Assembly: GCF_042747725.1 (NCBI RefSeq)
Contig: NZ_JBHZGO010000115.1
Span: 17,799 to 81,798, forward strand
Direction of reading: 5' to 3'
Length of the DNA stretch: 64,000 bases
From: FACHB-T130 sp042747725
GTDB lineage: Bacteria; Cyanobacteriota; Cyanobacteriia; Cyanobacteriales; FACHB-T130
Shown here: piece after piece, positions 8,548 through 17,081 of the stretch
How positions within the stretch are numbered: the stretch's first letter is position 1
Layout: each line of letters begins with the position of its first letter
The notes under the pieces: generated by a model
Told to the model about the DNA's origin: nothing
Databases searched by the model: none
The model's input: the letters and a program-made list of their open reading frames with translations, nothing else
Program-made: the position numbers and the translations under genes

Positions 8548-9270
8548 ATGTCAGCCTTAAAAGACCAAATTGCAGTTGTAACGGGAGCTAGTAGCGGGAT
8601 TGGCAAAGCGATCGCGCTCGGTTTGGCAGAGCAAGGAGTCACGCTTTGTCTGGTGGGACGTAATTTAGAAGCGCTAGAGACAGTCGCCGAAACTGCCACC
8701 ACTGCATCCAAAGTTCTGCTTTATCAAGTTGATCTCACGCTAGACGAAGACATTGAGCAGCTAAAAACTCGTCTTGAGCAAGATGTAGGAAATGTTGATC
8801 TGCTCGTTCATAGTGCTGGTGTCATCACCTTAGGGGACATGAAAACCGCCTCCCTGGAAGACTTTGACTGGCAGTACCGCGTCAATGTTCGCGCTCCTTA
8901 TGCGCTGACACAAGCCTTGTTACCGGCGATCGCACTCCGTCAGGGTCAGATCGCGTTCATCAACTCGACGGTGGGTTTGAATGCTAGAGGCGGTGTGGGA
9001 CAATATGCTGCAACCAAGCACGCACTGAAGGCGATCGCTGACAGTCTGCGAGAGGAAGTCAACGCAGATGGCGTGCGCGTTCTCAGCATCTATCCCGGAC
9101 GCACTGCTAGTCCCATGCAAGCATCGGTTCAAGAGATAGAAGGTAAGACATATCATCCAGAACGACTTCTGCAACCAGAAGACGTAGCCGCAGTGGTACT
9201 CAATGCCCTCAGTTTGCCCCGAACCGCCGAAGTGACTGACATTAATATTAGACCTTTAAAGAAAACTTAA
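8548..9270 (+). CDS. Classical SDR oxidoreductase
   Basis: A 240-residue short-chain dehydrogenase. The cofactor motif TGASSGIGKAIA is at residues 13-24. HSAGVITLGD matches the NNAG region, and the catalytic residues are in INSTVGLNARGGVGQYAATKHA (Ser, then Tyr-x-x-x-Lys). Length fits a classical NAD(P)-dependent SDR. It begins 31 bases after the DUF4910 stop and may be the last gene of the sugar operon. The GTG/ATG choice is clear, since ATG at 8548 directly precedes the conserved first beta strand. Substrate unknown. Confidence 0.85.
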   Translation: MSALKDQIAVVTGASSGIGKAIALGLAEQGVTLCLVGRNLEALETVAETATTASKVLLYQVDLTLDEDIEQLKTRLEQDVGNVDLLVHSAGVITLGDMKTASLEDFDWQYRVNVRAPYALTQALLPAIALRQGQIAFINSTVGLNARGGVGQYAATKHALKAIADSLREEVNADGVRVLSIYPGRTASPMQASVQEIEGKTYHPERLLQPEDVAAVVLNALSLPRTAEVTDINIRPLKKT

Positions 9271-9433
9271 ATTCAGTTGAAGCTTAGATTCTCCAAGCTA
9301 CATTCAGAAAATGACTAGATGCTCAATAAGCGCACTATCATAAAACTTGATATTTTCACGCTTTGAGCTGTAATCCGTAAGTCTTTAGGTTCATAATTTT
9401 TAATAGCATTTTTAGGAGTTGAAGCATATTTTT

Positions 9434-10735
9434 ATGGAAGTTTACTTTTTTTTCATTTGTTTTATTTTAGTGACAGTTGGGCTAAATATCTTAGCTAAAA
9501 AATTTCTAAAGCAGCGATGGAATTTATGGTTAGGCTATGGATTGCCTGCCTTGCTGTTCATCTTATTTATGTGGAATGTTTCCGCTCCACACAATCTATT
9601 TAGTGACTTTAATAAAGCCTATTATCCGGCTGGTCGTCAAGTGATAGAAAATCCATCCAGCTTGTATGACAAAAATTGTGCTGATAATACTATTTGCTTT
9701 GTCAACATTCCAATTATTGCCTATTTGTTTACTCCTTTTTCTCCATTTCCTCTACATAGAGCGCAATATTTACTTGCTGTTTTGAGTGTTTTAGCTGTTG
9801 TTGCATCTTGCTATTTTACAGTTAAGCTAACGAAAGTTAGTGGGGACAAACGAATAGCTATAATTGGACTATTTGCAATAAATGGACCTTTGTATTACAG
9901 CTTTCGATATGGAAACGCTACTCATTTTGTATTTCTATTGCTGATAGGGGCATTTTTTTGTATTCAGAATAAGCGTGAGGTTTTTCTAGGAATTTTAGTA
10001 GCGATCGCGGCTCTAATGAAAATCCCTCTAGTTCTTTTTGGCGTTTATTTCGTATTAAGAAGACGATGGCAAGTGGTAGCGGGTTTTAGTGCAGCACTGT
10101 TGGTAATTGGGGGTGCATCTCTACTTTTATTTGGGGTGGATTTACATTTAACTTGGTTTCGGGAATGTATCCAATCTTTTGCTGGTAAACCACTTGCTGC
10201 CTACAACGTTCAGTCAGTAGATGGTTTTTTAGCTCGCCTGCTGACCGATGGCAATCTCAAAAACTGGCTACCCCTTGAAGTAGGTTGGGATTTTAAAGTG
10301 ATGCGGTACGCATTATTATCACTTCTGTTTGGTACAACTTTCTGGGTTTTTTGGCGCTCAAAATCACCCACCACACTAGAAGAAGAAAACTTGGAATTTT
10401 CTATTGTTCTTTGTTTAGCACTGGTAACAAGTCCTATTTCTTGGACACATTACTATTTATTTCTACTGCTACCTTTATCCCTCTATGTTGGCAACAAATT
10501 AGTAGTTCCTAATCAGCGGCTATGGTTTAGCCTTATGATACCGAGCATCCTGTTAATATCCTTTCCTGTAACATCGATTCTGGTTGACTTTAAACCTCTC
10601 ACATTTTTTACATCCAAGTTGCTCATCTCCCATTACTTCTTTGGTGGTGTGTTACTACTGGGAGTCTTGTTGGCAGCTCAATGGCATAATTCAAAACGCT
10701 TTCAGCAATCTCAAAGTGGTGTTGGTTCTTTGTGA
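9434..10735 (+). CDS. Polytopic glycosyltransferase, GT87/DUF2029-like
   Basis: A protein of about 433 residues with around ten hydrophobic segments, such as VLAVVASCYFTV, FVFLLLIGAFFC and FSAALLVIGGASLLLF. An acidic pair in the first periplasmic loop (LFSDFNKAYYPAGRQV) resembles the metal/lipid-sugar site of GT-C fold mannosyltransferases of the GT87/DUF2029 group. These use polyprenyl-phosphate sugars on the outer face of the inner membrane. ATG at 9434 is preferred, with AGGAG 15 bases upstream; the TTG at 9419 touches that AGGAG and would have no spacing. It lies between sugar-modification genes and a broken glycosyltransferase, supporting a role in surface glycan assembly. Confidence 0.7.
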   Translation: MEVYFFFICFILVTVGLNILAKKFLKQRWNLWLGYGLPALLFILFMWNVSAPHNLFSDFNKAYYPAGRQVIENPSSLYDKNCADNTICFVNIPIIAYLFTPFSPFPLHRAQYLLAVLSVLAVVASCYFTVKLTKVSGDKRIAIIGLFAINGPLYYSFRYGNATHFVFLLLIGAFFCIQNKREVFLGILVAIAALMKIPLVLFGVYFVLRRRWQVVAGFSAALLVIGGASLLLFGVDLHLTWFRECIQSFAGKPLAAYNVQSVDGFLARLLTDGNLKNWLPLEVGWDFKVMRYALLSLLFGTTFWVFWRSKSPTTLEEENLEFSIVLCLALVTSPISWTHYYLFLLLPLSLYVGNKLVVPNQRLWFSLMIPSILLISFPVTSILVDFKPLTFFTSKLLISHYFFGGVLLLGVLLAAQWHNSKRFQQSQSGVGSL

Positions 10736-10783
10736 CAGTGCTTTGTGATTATGCTTTGTGGCATTAATCCTTAAGGTGTCAGT

Positions 10784-11594
10784 ATGATTGTTTTTGTTGT
10801 ACCACTCAGAAGTCAGCAATCCTCAAATTCTTGGGATCGCGTTCTTAAGTTATTTGAAAGATGTATCAAGGCAATCTGCAATCAAACTTCACCAGATTTT
10901 AGGGTGATTGTTATTTGTCACAAAAACCCACATATTGAGTTTAATCATTCTCACATCACCTACATTGAAGTAGATTTACCACCGCCAGCTCCAGCTTTAA
11001 AAACTGCGGCTTTGAAGAAATGGGAAGATCCAGATTTTGCATTTAAGTATCTAGACAAGTTGCAAAAGGTGCTGACGTGATTCATGTATGCTCAACAGCT
11101 AAAGCCGTCTTAATATAATGATTGTTGATGTCGATGACTGTGTAAGTAAGCATTTGGCAGAATTTGTCAGTCAGCATTCACAATCTAATGGATGGTATGT
11201 GGATAAGGGGTATGTATATCAGGATGGCAATCGATTCATATATTACAAAAAATACGCTTTTAATAGATCGTGCGGAACCTGCCGAATTGTTCGGTACAAT
11301 TTGTATGACTTGCCTGAAAAGATGGAAGATGCCAATCTAACTTCTCTTATTCATCTTGATTATCATAAATTAACTGAGATAAAGCAAGGAGTAAGACTCA
11401 AGCAATTGCCTTTTGAAGGTGCTGTTTATATTATTGGAAATGGAGAAAATATTTATCAGGCAGGTTTCGACACGTTTTTTGGTGCTAAGGTGGGAATCAC
11501 GTTAAGCATTCGTTCTCGGATAAGAGAAGCCTTTAATTATCGACTTCTAACGAAATCAATTCGTCGTGAATTTGGCTTGTATAACATCAACTAA
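10784..11594 (+). pseudogene. Glycosyltransferase gene broken by frameshifts
   Basis: An N-terminal part (10784-11080) reads MIVFVVPLRSQQ and contains the strand VIVICHKNPHI of a GT-A fold, then stops. The rest continues in other frames: GADVIHVCSTAKAVLI in frame 1 (up to about 11114), then MIVDVDDCVSKHLAEF onward from 11118 to 11594. The DVDD is the expected metal-binding DxD. At least two single-base shifts are needed to join the pieces, one before 11059 and one near 11115. The pieces together give about 265 residues, a plausible length for a small family-A glycosyltransferase. Either decay or sequencing error could explain this; decay is favoured because there are two shifts. Confidence 0.75.
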
Positions 11595-11643
11595 CCATTT
11601 GAATTTTGCGACCAAGGCTGGTAAAGCTAGTTTTTGATTGAAG

Positions 11644-12336
11644 TCAATAGCTGCGCGATCGCGTTATCTCTCCTTGGCATACAGACCAAAAATAGAGAAT
11701 AATATTTATTAAACCTAAGAACTTGGTTCCATCTTCTAAAATTAATGGAGTTCCTATTCCTTTTAGATCCAATAAGTCCGTCATCCCTGAAACTACAAAC
11801 AGAGCAATAGCTATTAGTAGCAGAATATAGGGTGTTGACCGGATTCTGCGCCAAAATAAAAAACTATAGCTAACAGCAGCAATCCCGTATATTGAATACA
11901 TCAGTACTTTGGGAACACCAGCCGATAAGGTTAGCTCCAGGGTAAAGCGAAATATATCATCAACTAGCAAAACTGCCAGTCCAATTGCAGAAAATAGGAT
12001 AAATAAATCACCTTTGCGCCTAGGGTGAAGACTTTTTAACAAGCCAAAGCTAAACAAACAGATTGCGAATGATATGCACCACAATATTTCAGAAAGCTGA
12101 GTAAAAAAGCCTACGTGGAGTTGTCCTTTAAGGAAAGGTGGTTCGGAAAATAAAACTGTTAGTAACCCTACTCTTGCAAAATAGTCTGAGCCGTAGTAAC
12201 TACCTGCAAGTTTGACATAGACTGCCATTGTAATAAACAGTAGGAGAATCAGACCATTGAGAATAAGAACAAAACGGTCTTTTATTATTTGATTTTTGAT
12301 ATCTTGTAAGATTTTTTTAATCAGATAAGCTGGCAT
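11644..12336 (-). CDS. Multi-pass membrane protein of unknown function
   Basis: A 230-residue protein with about six hydrophobic segments: FVLILNGLILLLFITMAVYV, ILWCISFAICLFSFGLL, LFILFSAIGLAVLLVD, VLMYSIYGIAAVSYSFLFW and ILLLIAIALFVVSGM. It ends with GTPLILEDGTKFLGLINI and a further helix. No catalytic motif was recognised. The C-terminal GTP-x-x-L-x-DGTK signature recurs in a relic at 19561-19730, so this belongs to a family with at least two copies here, both beside glycosyltransferase genes. It is convergent with the broken glycosyltransferase. Confidence 0.75.
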   Translation of the reverse strand: MPAYLIKKILQDIKNQIIKDRFVLILNGLILLLFITMAVYVKLAGSYYGSDYFARVGLLTVLFSEPPFLKGQLHVGFFTQLSEILWCISFAICLFSFGLLKSLHPRRKGDLFILFSAIGLAVLLVDDIFRFTLELTLSAGVPKVLMYSIYGIAAVSYSFLFWRRIRSTPYILLLIAIALFVVSGMTDLLDLKGIGTPLILEDGTKFLGLINIILYFWSVCQGEITRSRSY

Positions 12337-12741
12337 TTTAATTCAAATTTATTTGATCCTAGGAAAAAGCTAGAAAAACAGTCTCATGCGCTACAAAATT
12401 TGGACGTTTCTTTCGATTCCGATCCGTTATTTGTCGAGTATAAGTCAGTCTAGCTAAATAAGTCCAGACAACAGGTGAAAATATATATAGCATTCCTAAC
12501 TGAAGGCGAGATCCCCAACTTCTCTAAGAAGTCGGAGATATAAACTGCTGGCATCTCACAGCAGGCGTCTCGCCTGCGCTAAAACCAAAAAAATATTTCA
12601 TAACTTCCTATATGACTGCTGTTACCTGCCTGGGCTTTTAGGGAACGCTAAAATATAACCTCATTGAGGTGAGTCTTTTATTTAGATTCTGTTACAGTTC
12701 TTATCTTGTATTAAGGCAATGGAGAGAAGGAGTAACTACCT
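12337..12741. other. Gene-free spacer with palindromic repeats
   Basis: About 400 bases separate the divergent membrane-protein and hydrolase genes. A repeat copy lies at 12491-12560 and a small GCAGGCGtctCGCCTGC hairpin at about 12563-12579. GGAGAAGG about 10 bases before 12742 is a good ribosome site for the hydrolase. I see no further gene. Confidence 0.6.
12491..12560. repeat. Palindromic repeat, copy 1 (GCGAGATCCCC...AGAAGTCGG)
   Basis: TGAAGGCGAGATCCCC, an ACTTCT/AGAAGT stem, then CTGGCATCTCAC match the copy at about 32774-32832. This copy has mismatches in the stem (CCCCAACTTCT against AGAAGTCGGAG), so it is the more decayed of the two. Confidence 0.65.
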
Positions 12742-13542
12742 ATGGGAACTAGCATCATACAACGTAATAATGTCCAGATGCTGGGTAATGGCAGCCAGAC
12801 AATTATCTTTGCCCACGGTTTCGGCTCGGATCAGACGGCTTGGCGACATCAGGTAGCAGCCTTCGCACCTGATTTTCGCATTATACTGTTCGACCATGTA
12901 GGGGGGGGAAAGTCAGATTTTTCTGCTTATAGTCCGCGCCGCTACAGCAGCTTATACAGCTACGCAGAAGATTTGCTGGATTTATGTGCCGAGTTAAAGT
13001 TAACCAAGAGCATCTTGGTGGGTCACTCGGTCAGCGGGATGGTTAGTTTATTGGCAGCATTAGTCGAGCCTGATTGCTTCAGCCAACTAATCTTTCTGGA
13101 TGCGTCCCCCCGTTATCTCAACGATGTGGGATATGTGGGTGGCTTCGAGCAGTCTGACCTAGATGCGCTCTATGCAGCCATGTCAACCAACTATTATGCT
13201 TGGGCCAGCGGTTTTGCTCCCATCGCAATGGCTACTCAGGATAAACCGGAATTGGCAGCCGAGTTTGCCAATACGCTAGCAGCTATCCGTCCGGATATCG
13301 CGCAAGCGATCGCTAAAGTGATTTTCCAGTCAGACCATCGAGATGAGTTACCGCGATTGAATGTACCGACTGTGATTTTACAGGCAAGCGATGATATTGC
13401 CGTACCGCCTCAGGTCGGTCAGTACATGGCAGAAAAAATTCCTCAAGGTAAGCTGATGAATATCGCCGCTAGAGGGCACTTACCGCATATCAGCGCCCCC
13501 GACGTGGTAACGAATGCGATCGCCCAATGTCTCGTCGCCTAA
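12742..13542 (+). CDS. RsbQ/KAI2-like alpha/beta hydrolase
   Basis: A 266-residue alpha/beta hydrolase. Oxyanion region FAHGFGSDQTAW, nucleophile elbow GHSVSGM with Ser96, acid in QASDDIAVP (Asp217 or 218) and His246 in ARGHLPHI. Spacing and length agree closely with Bacillus RsbQ (Ser96, Asp219, His247) and the plant KAI2/D14 receptors, in which a small hydrophobic ligand is bound and the signal passes to a partner protein. Its stop lies 16 bases inside the next gene, a membrane sensor kinase, as rsbQ is paired with its partner rsbP. A ligand-receptor role is therefore the best inference; simple esterase activity is the alternative. Confidence 0.85.
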   Translation: MGTSIIQRNNVQMLGNGSQTIIFAHGFGSDQTAWRHQVAAFAPDFRIILFDHVGGGKSDFSAYSPRRYSSLYSYAEDLLDLCAELKLTKSILVGHSVSGMVSLLAALVEPDCFSQLIFLDASPRYLNDVGYVGGFEQSDLDALYAAMSTNYYAWASGFAPIAMATQDKPELAAEFANTLAAIRPDIAQAIAKVIFQSDHRDELPRLNVPTVILQASDDIAVPPQVGQYMAEKIPQGKLMNIAARGHLPHISAPDVVTNAIAQCLVA

Positions 13543-14549
13543 ACTTAAACTTAAATCTTCGACCGTCACGGTTGCTCCTTTGTCCTCCTGACCGACTACC
13601 GACATTTAGACCCTTCCTACTAGGGCTAACCCTCTTTTTCGGAGGACTGGGCGTGCTGGATGGATGGACGCCTATGCAGATCGTCGCCCCAGTCATCTTG
13701 ACAATATGTACGCTTTTGCCCCTACCAGCGGTGCAAGTCGCACCCGCCGTAGGGCTTTGCATTCTGTTCTTGGGACTGCTGCATGGCGATTGGCGGCTAA
13801 CACGCCAGTCACTTGAGCTGGGTAGTGTGGCTGTGTTCGGCACGCTTGTAGGCTCTTTTCTGCGGGGAATCGAGTGGCGGTTGGCGTCTCAATCGGTGCT
13901 GAGTACTCTTACCAATGCCGACACCAGAAATTCTCCCAATACACCGATCCGGCAAGCCCTGATCTTACTACGGGACTCGGTTTGTGCCGACGCGGCGATC
14001 GCGCTGCGCCAACTTGATGATGTCACCGCTGAAGCCTTGGTGTGCATTCCCCAGCAGGCGCTGCCAGATCAACTGACGACACCCGCCTTGTTTGAGGAAG
14101 CGATCGCTCAAAATCGCTGTCTCTACTATCCAAACTACCCCGCTACCCCCGGTGCTTCTCATGTCTTGCTCGCCAAAGGTACTCAATCCCTCGCCATCCT
14201 TCCATTTCAGTATCCCGGTAAAGGCACGATGCCAGCACCCCATAGCGGTGCAATTTTGCTGATCTGGCATCGCCAGACAAACATCTCCTCACGTCTGCGC
14301 CAATTTATCGAGTCGCTACTTGCCGAATTACGCACCCTTTTACAGTTCTGCGATACCACCCTACGGATGGAGAATCTGCAAGCACGCTTTGGTGCCATGT
14401 TAGAGACAATCCATCAGGGAGTGGTATTTGTAGATGAAAGTGGCGAACAAGGCTGGATCAATCAAGCCGCTGCCGAGCAACTGGGACTCACCCCTGGGGC
14501 TGTAGAAACCCCCCATGCTGGCTCAGGCGATGGCATTGCTACGCACTAG
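13527..14549 (+). CDS. Hybrid sensor kinase, N-terminal membrane/GAF-like part (frameshifted)
   Basis: This 340-codon frame overlaps the hydrolase gene by 16 bases. Two or three hydrophobic segments (FLLGLTLFFGGLGVL, VAPVILTICTLLP, VGLCILFLGLLHG) are followed by a soluble GAF-like domain at roughly residues 125-280. The start of a PAS-type domain follows (ARFGAMLETIHQGVVFVDESG). The frame ends shortly after a run of six C bases (14508-14513). The kinase continues in the next frame from the same place, so the two frames are almost certainly one gene with a one-base shift at the C run. This part would carry the sensing function. Confidence 0.75.
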   Translation: MSRRLNLNLNLRPSRLLLCPPDRLPTFRPFLLGLTLFFGGLGVLDGWTPMQIVAPVILTICTLLPLPAVQVAPAVGLCILFLGLLHGDWRLTRQSLELGSVAVFGTLVGSFLRGIEWRLASQSVLSTLTNADTRNSPNTPIRQALILLRDSVCADAAIALRQLDDVTAEALVCIPQQALPDQLTTPALFEEAIAQNRCLYYPNYPATPGASHVLLAKGTQSLAILPFQYPGKGTMPAPHSGAILLIWHRQTNISSRLRQFIESLLAELRTLLQFCDTTLRMENLQARFGAMLETIHQGVVFVDESGEQGWINQAAAEQLGLTPGAVETPHAGSGDGIATH

Positions 14550-17079
14550 CGCTGATAATCAACAGGAAATCGTGGCGCAGGCAGCAACGTTTTTTTCCCA
14601 ACCTCAAGCAGTCATTCGCAACTGGATCTGGGTGTTCAAAGGCGACACGCCAAAAACGCTGAGTATCTCTAGCACGGCGACGCGGGTACACGACGTGCCC
14701 GGTCGCCTCTGGATATTCGATGATATTACCGAGCGATATTTCGCGCAATTGGCGCTTGTCGAGCGTACTCAAGAATTATCTCAGACGAATCTGGAACTGG
14801 AAAAGGCAAAAGCAACTGCTGAAGCAGCAACTCGCATCAAGAGTCAATTCCTCGCCAATATGAGCCACGAAATCCGCACCCCGATGAATGCGATTATCGG
14901 CATGACGGGACTGCTACTCAACACTGAGCTAACCCCCCAGCAGCGGGATTTTGTTGAAACAACCCAAAGTAGTGGCGATGCATTGCTAACGCTGATCAAC
15001 GACATTCTTGACCTTTCTAAAATTGAGTCAGGCAAGCTGGAGTTAGAAAAGTATTCTTTTAATCTGCGAGTTTGTGTTGAAGAAGCCCTCGATTTATTAG
15101 CTTTCAAAGCAGCCGAAAAAAATCTGGAATTAGCATATTTAATTCATCCAGAAACCCCAATAGCGATTGTGGGAGATGCCAATAGGTTGCGCCAAATTTT
15201 AGTCAATTTGCTCAGTAATGCGGTCAAGTTCACCCAAGCTGGAGAAGTGATTGTATCGGTAAGTGCAAAAGAGGCGATCGCTCATGAAGAATCGGGAATC
15301 GGTGATCAGCAAACCAACCGATTACCGATTACCCATTACCAAATCCAATTTGCTGTTAAAGACACAGGCATTGGGATTGCCCCAAACCGTATAGATCGCC
15401 TGTTCAAATCTTTCAGTCAGGTCGATGCTTCTACGACTCGGCAGCATGGGGGAACCGGGTTAGGACTAGCGATTAGCAATCATCTCAGCGAAATGATGGG
15501 CGGTCAGATGTGGGTCGAGAGCATGGGAGCGATCGCCCGAAATCCTCCTTCTGACTGGGAACCTACCCTAAAAAAAGATCCGGGCGCAAGCAGCAACCAT
15601 GAATTTCATTCTCCACTTCCTCCCCCCCTTCAAGAAGGCGAAAGCATTGCGGCGGCAAAGCAGCTAGCGCCTACATCCCGTGCTACGCTCTCGGTAGCTA
15701 ACAGCCCTCATCCAGACGTAGGCTCTACTTTTTATTTCACCATTGTTGCGGCATCAGCTCCCAATGTATCTGCGATCGCTTCTCAAAATCCTCAACCTCA
15801 GTTAGATGAAAAGCGACTCCTGATAGTAGATGATAACGCTACAAATCGCCAAATATTGACGCTGCAAGCCCAATCTTGGGGAATGCTGACTTGGGCAGCT
15901 GAATCTGGTTCTGAAGCCCTCGACTGGCTGAACTTAGGGGAACCGTTTGATATCGCCATTCTGGATATGCAGATGCCACACATGGATGGTCTGACTTTAG
16001 CGGCTAAAATCCGCCAGCTGCCTAACTACGAAAAATTACCCTTAATCGTGTTGACCTCCATCGACAGACCAGAAAGGAGTCATCATGTCCTAGCAGTATT
16101 CGCGGCATTCCTCACCAAACCAGTTAAACAATCCCATCTCTATAATGTCTTGAGCCATGTCCTGGGTGGACCGATCCAGGTGAAGCCTTCGCGCACCGAT
16201 ACACCTCCAATAAATCCGCAACAAGCAGCACAATTCCCCCTGCGGATTCTGTTAGCAGAAGACAATGTGGTGAATCAAAAGGTAGCCTTGTACTTACTAT
16301 CACAGATGGGCTATCGAGCAGATATCGCCAGTAATGGATTAGAAGTGCTAGAAGCTCTACATCGCCAATCCTATGACGTGGTGCTAATGGATGTGCAAAT
16401 GCCAGAAATGGATGGATTGACAGCGACTCGCCACATAGTTAGGGAATGGTCGCCAGCTTCTCGTCCCCGCATCATTGCCATGACAGCGAATGCGATGCAA
16501 GGAGATCGGGAAGAATGTCTGAATGCAGGCATGGATGACTACCTGAGCAAACCGATCCGCATAGAGGAACTTATCCAAGCTTTGAGCAAGTGTCAGCCCT
16601 CCCTCCTCAGTCCTCAGCCCTCCGTCCTCAGTCCTCCTATTGATGCATCCACTCACCCCTCCCTTCCTACTCCCCAACTCAGTCCACCCTTCGGGAAGGC
16701 GAAGCGCCTACAGCCCTCAGTCCTCAGTCCTCCTATTGATGCCAAAGTGTTGCAATCATTTCGCAAAATGGTCGGTGAAGATGCCGAGGTGATTTTAGGG
16801 GAGATGATCGATTGCTACCTCGAAGATGCGCCAAAACTCATGATCGCGATCGCGATCGCAGTTGCACAAGAAAATCCACCCCAGTTGCAACGCCCCGCTC
16901 ACACGCTCAAGTCAAGCAGTGCCACCCTGGGTGCCACAACCCTCGCCCAACTCTGTAAAGAGTTAGAAATCATGGCTCGTACTGGAAATATTCAAAATGC
17001 ATTAGACAAATTGCCGCAGCTTGAAGCTGAGTATGAACGTGTTAAGGCGGATTTGCACTCTCAACGCCAGCCAAATTAG
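14515..17079 (+). CDS. Hybrid sensor kinase, catalytic part: HisKA-HATPase-REC-REC-HPt
   Basis: This 854-codon frame continues the membrane sensor. Rest of a PAS domain (to about residue 75), coiled coil, HisKA with His118 in LANMSHEIRTPMNAI, and a HATPase with N-box LRQILVNLLSNAVKF plus GTGLGLAIS. A first receiver follows (LLIVDDNATNRQIL, DIAILDMQMPHMDG), then a second (LLAEDNVVNQKVAL, VVLMDVQMPEMDG), and a C-terminal HPt with AHTLKSSSATLGA. It is a complete His-Asp-His relay like ArcB or BarA. The apparent first ATG is internal; the true start is probably 13527 with a frameshift near 14508-14513. Two linkers carry repeat-derived insertions. The next kinase starts 2 bases after the stop. Confidence 0.88.
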   Translation: MLAQAMALLRTSADNQQEIVAQAATFFSQPQAVIRNWIWVFKGDTPKTLSISSTATRVHDVPGRLWIFDDITERYFAQLALVERTQELSQTNLELEKAKATAEAATRIKSQFLANMSHEIRTPMNAIIGMTGLLLNTELTPQQRDFVETTQSSGDALLTLINDILDLSKIESGKLELEKYSFNLRVCVEEALDLLAFKAAEKNLELAYLIHPETPIAIVGDANRLRQILVNLLSNAVKFTQAGEVIVSVSAKEAIAHEESGIGDQQTNRLPITHYQIQFAVKDTGIGIAPNRIDRLFKSFSQVDASTTRQHGGTGLGLAISNHLSEMMGGQMWVESMGAIARNPPSDWEPTLKKDPGASSNHEFHSPLPPPLQEGESIAAAKQLAPTSRATLSVANSPHPDVGSTFYFTIVAASAPNVSAIASQNPQPQLDEKRLLIVDDNATNRQILTLQAQSWGMLTWAAESGSEALDWLNLGEPFDIAILDMQMPHMDGLTLAAKIRQLPNYEKLPLIVLTSIDRPERSHHVLAVFAAFLTKPVKQSHLYNVLSHVLGGPIQVKPSRTDTPPINPQQAAQFPLRILLAEDNVVNQKVALYLLSQMGYRADIASNGLEVLEALHRQSYDVVLMDVQMPEMDGLTATRHIVREWSPASRPRIIAMTANAMQGDREECLNAGMDDYLSKPIRIEELIQALSKCQPSLLSPQPSVLSPPIDASTHPSLPTPQLSPPFGKAKRLQPSVLSPPIDAKVLQSFRKMVGEDAEVILGEMIDCYLEDAPKLMIAIAIAVAQENPPQLQRPAHTLKSSSATLGATTLAQLCKELEIMARTGNIQNALDKLPQLEAEYERVKADLHSQRQPN
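16615..16742 (+). repeat. In-frame duplication inside the REC-HPt linker
   Basis: A 32-base stretch encoding QPSVLSPPIDA occurs at 16615-16646 and again at 16711-16742 with one mismatch. The repeat period is 96 bases, so the frame is kept. Between the copies lies TTCGGGAAGGCGAAGCGCC, a common type of dispersed palindrome. The linker is Pro/Ser-rich and evidently tolerant of insertion. Confidence 0.75.
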
Positions 17080-17081
17080 CT

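Noticed and set aside
16843..16860. Tandem GCGATCGC-like run as a possible short tandem repeat
   Set aside because: It is the HIP1 octamer embedded in coding sequence (MIAIAIAVA), found throughout the genome.
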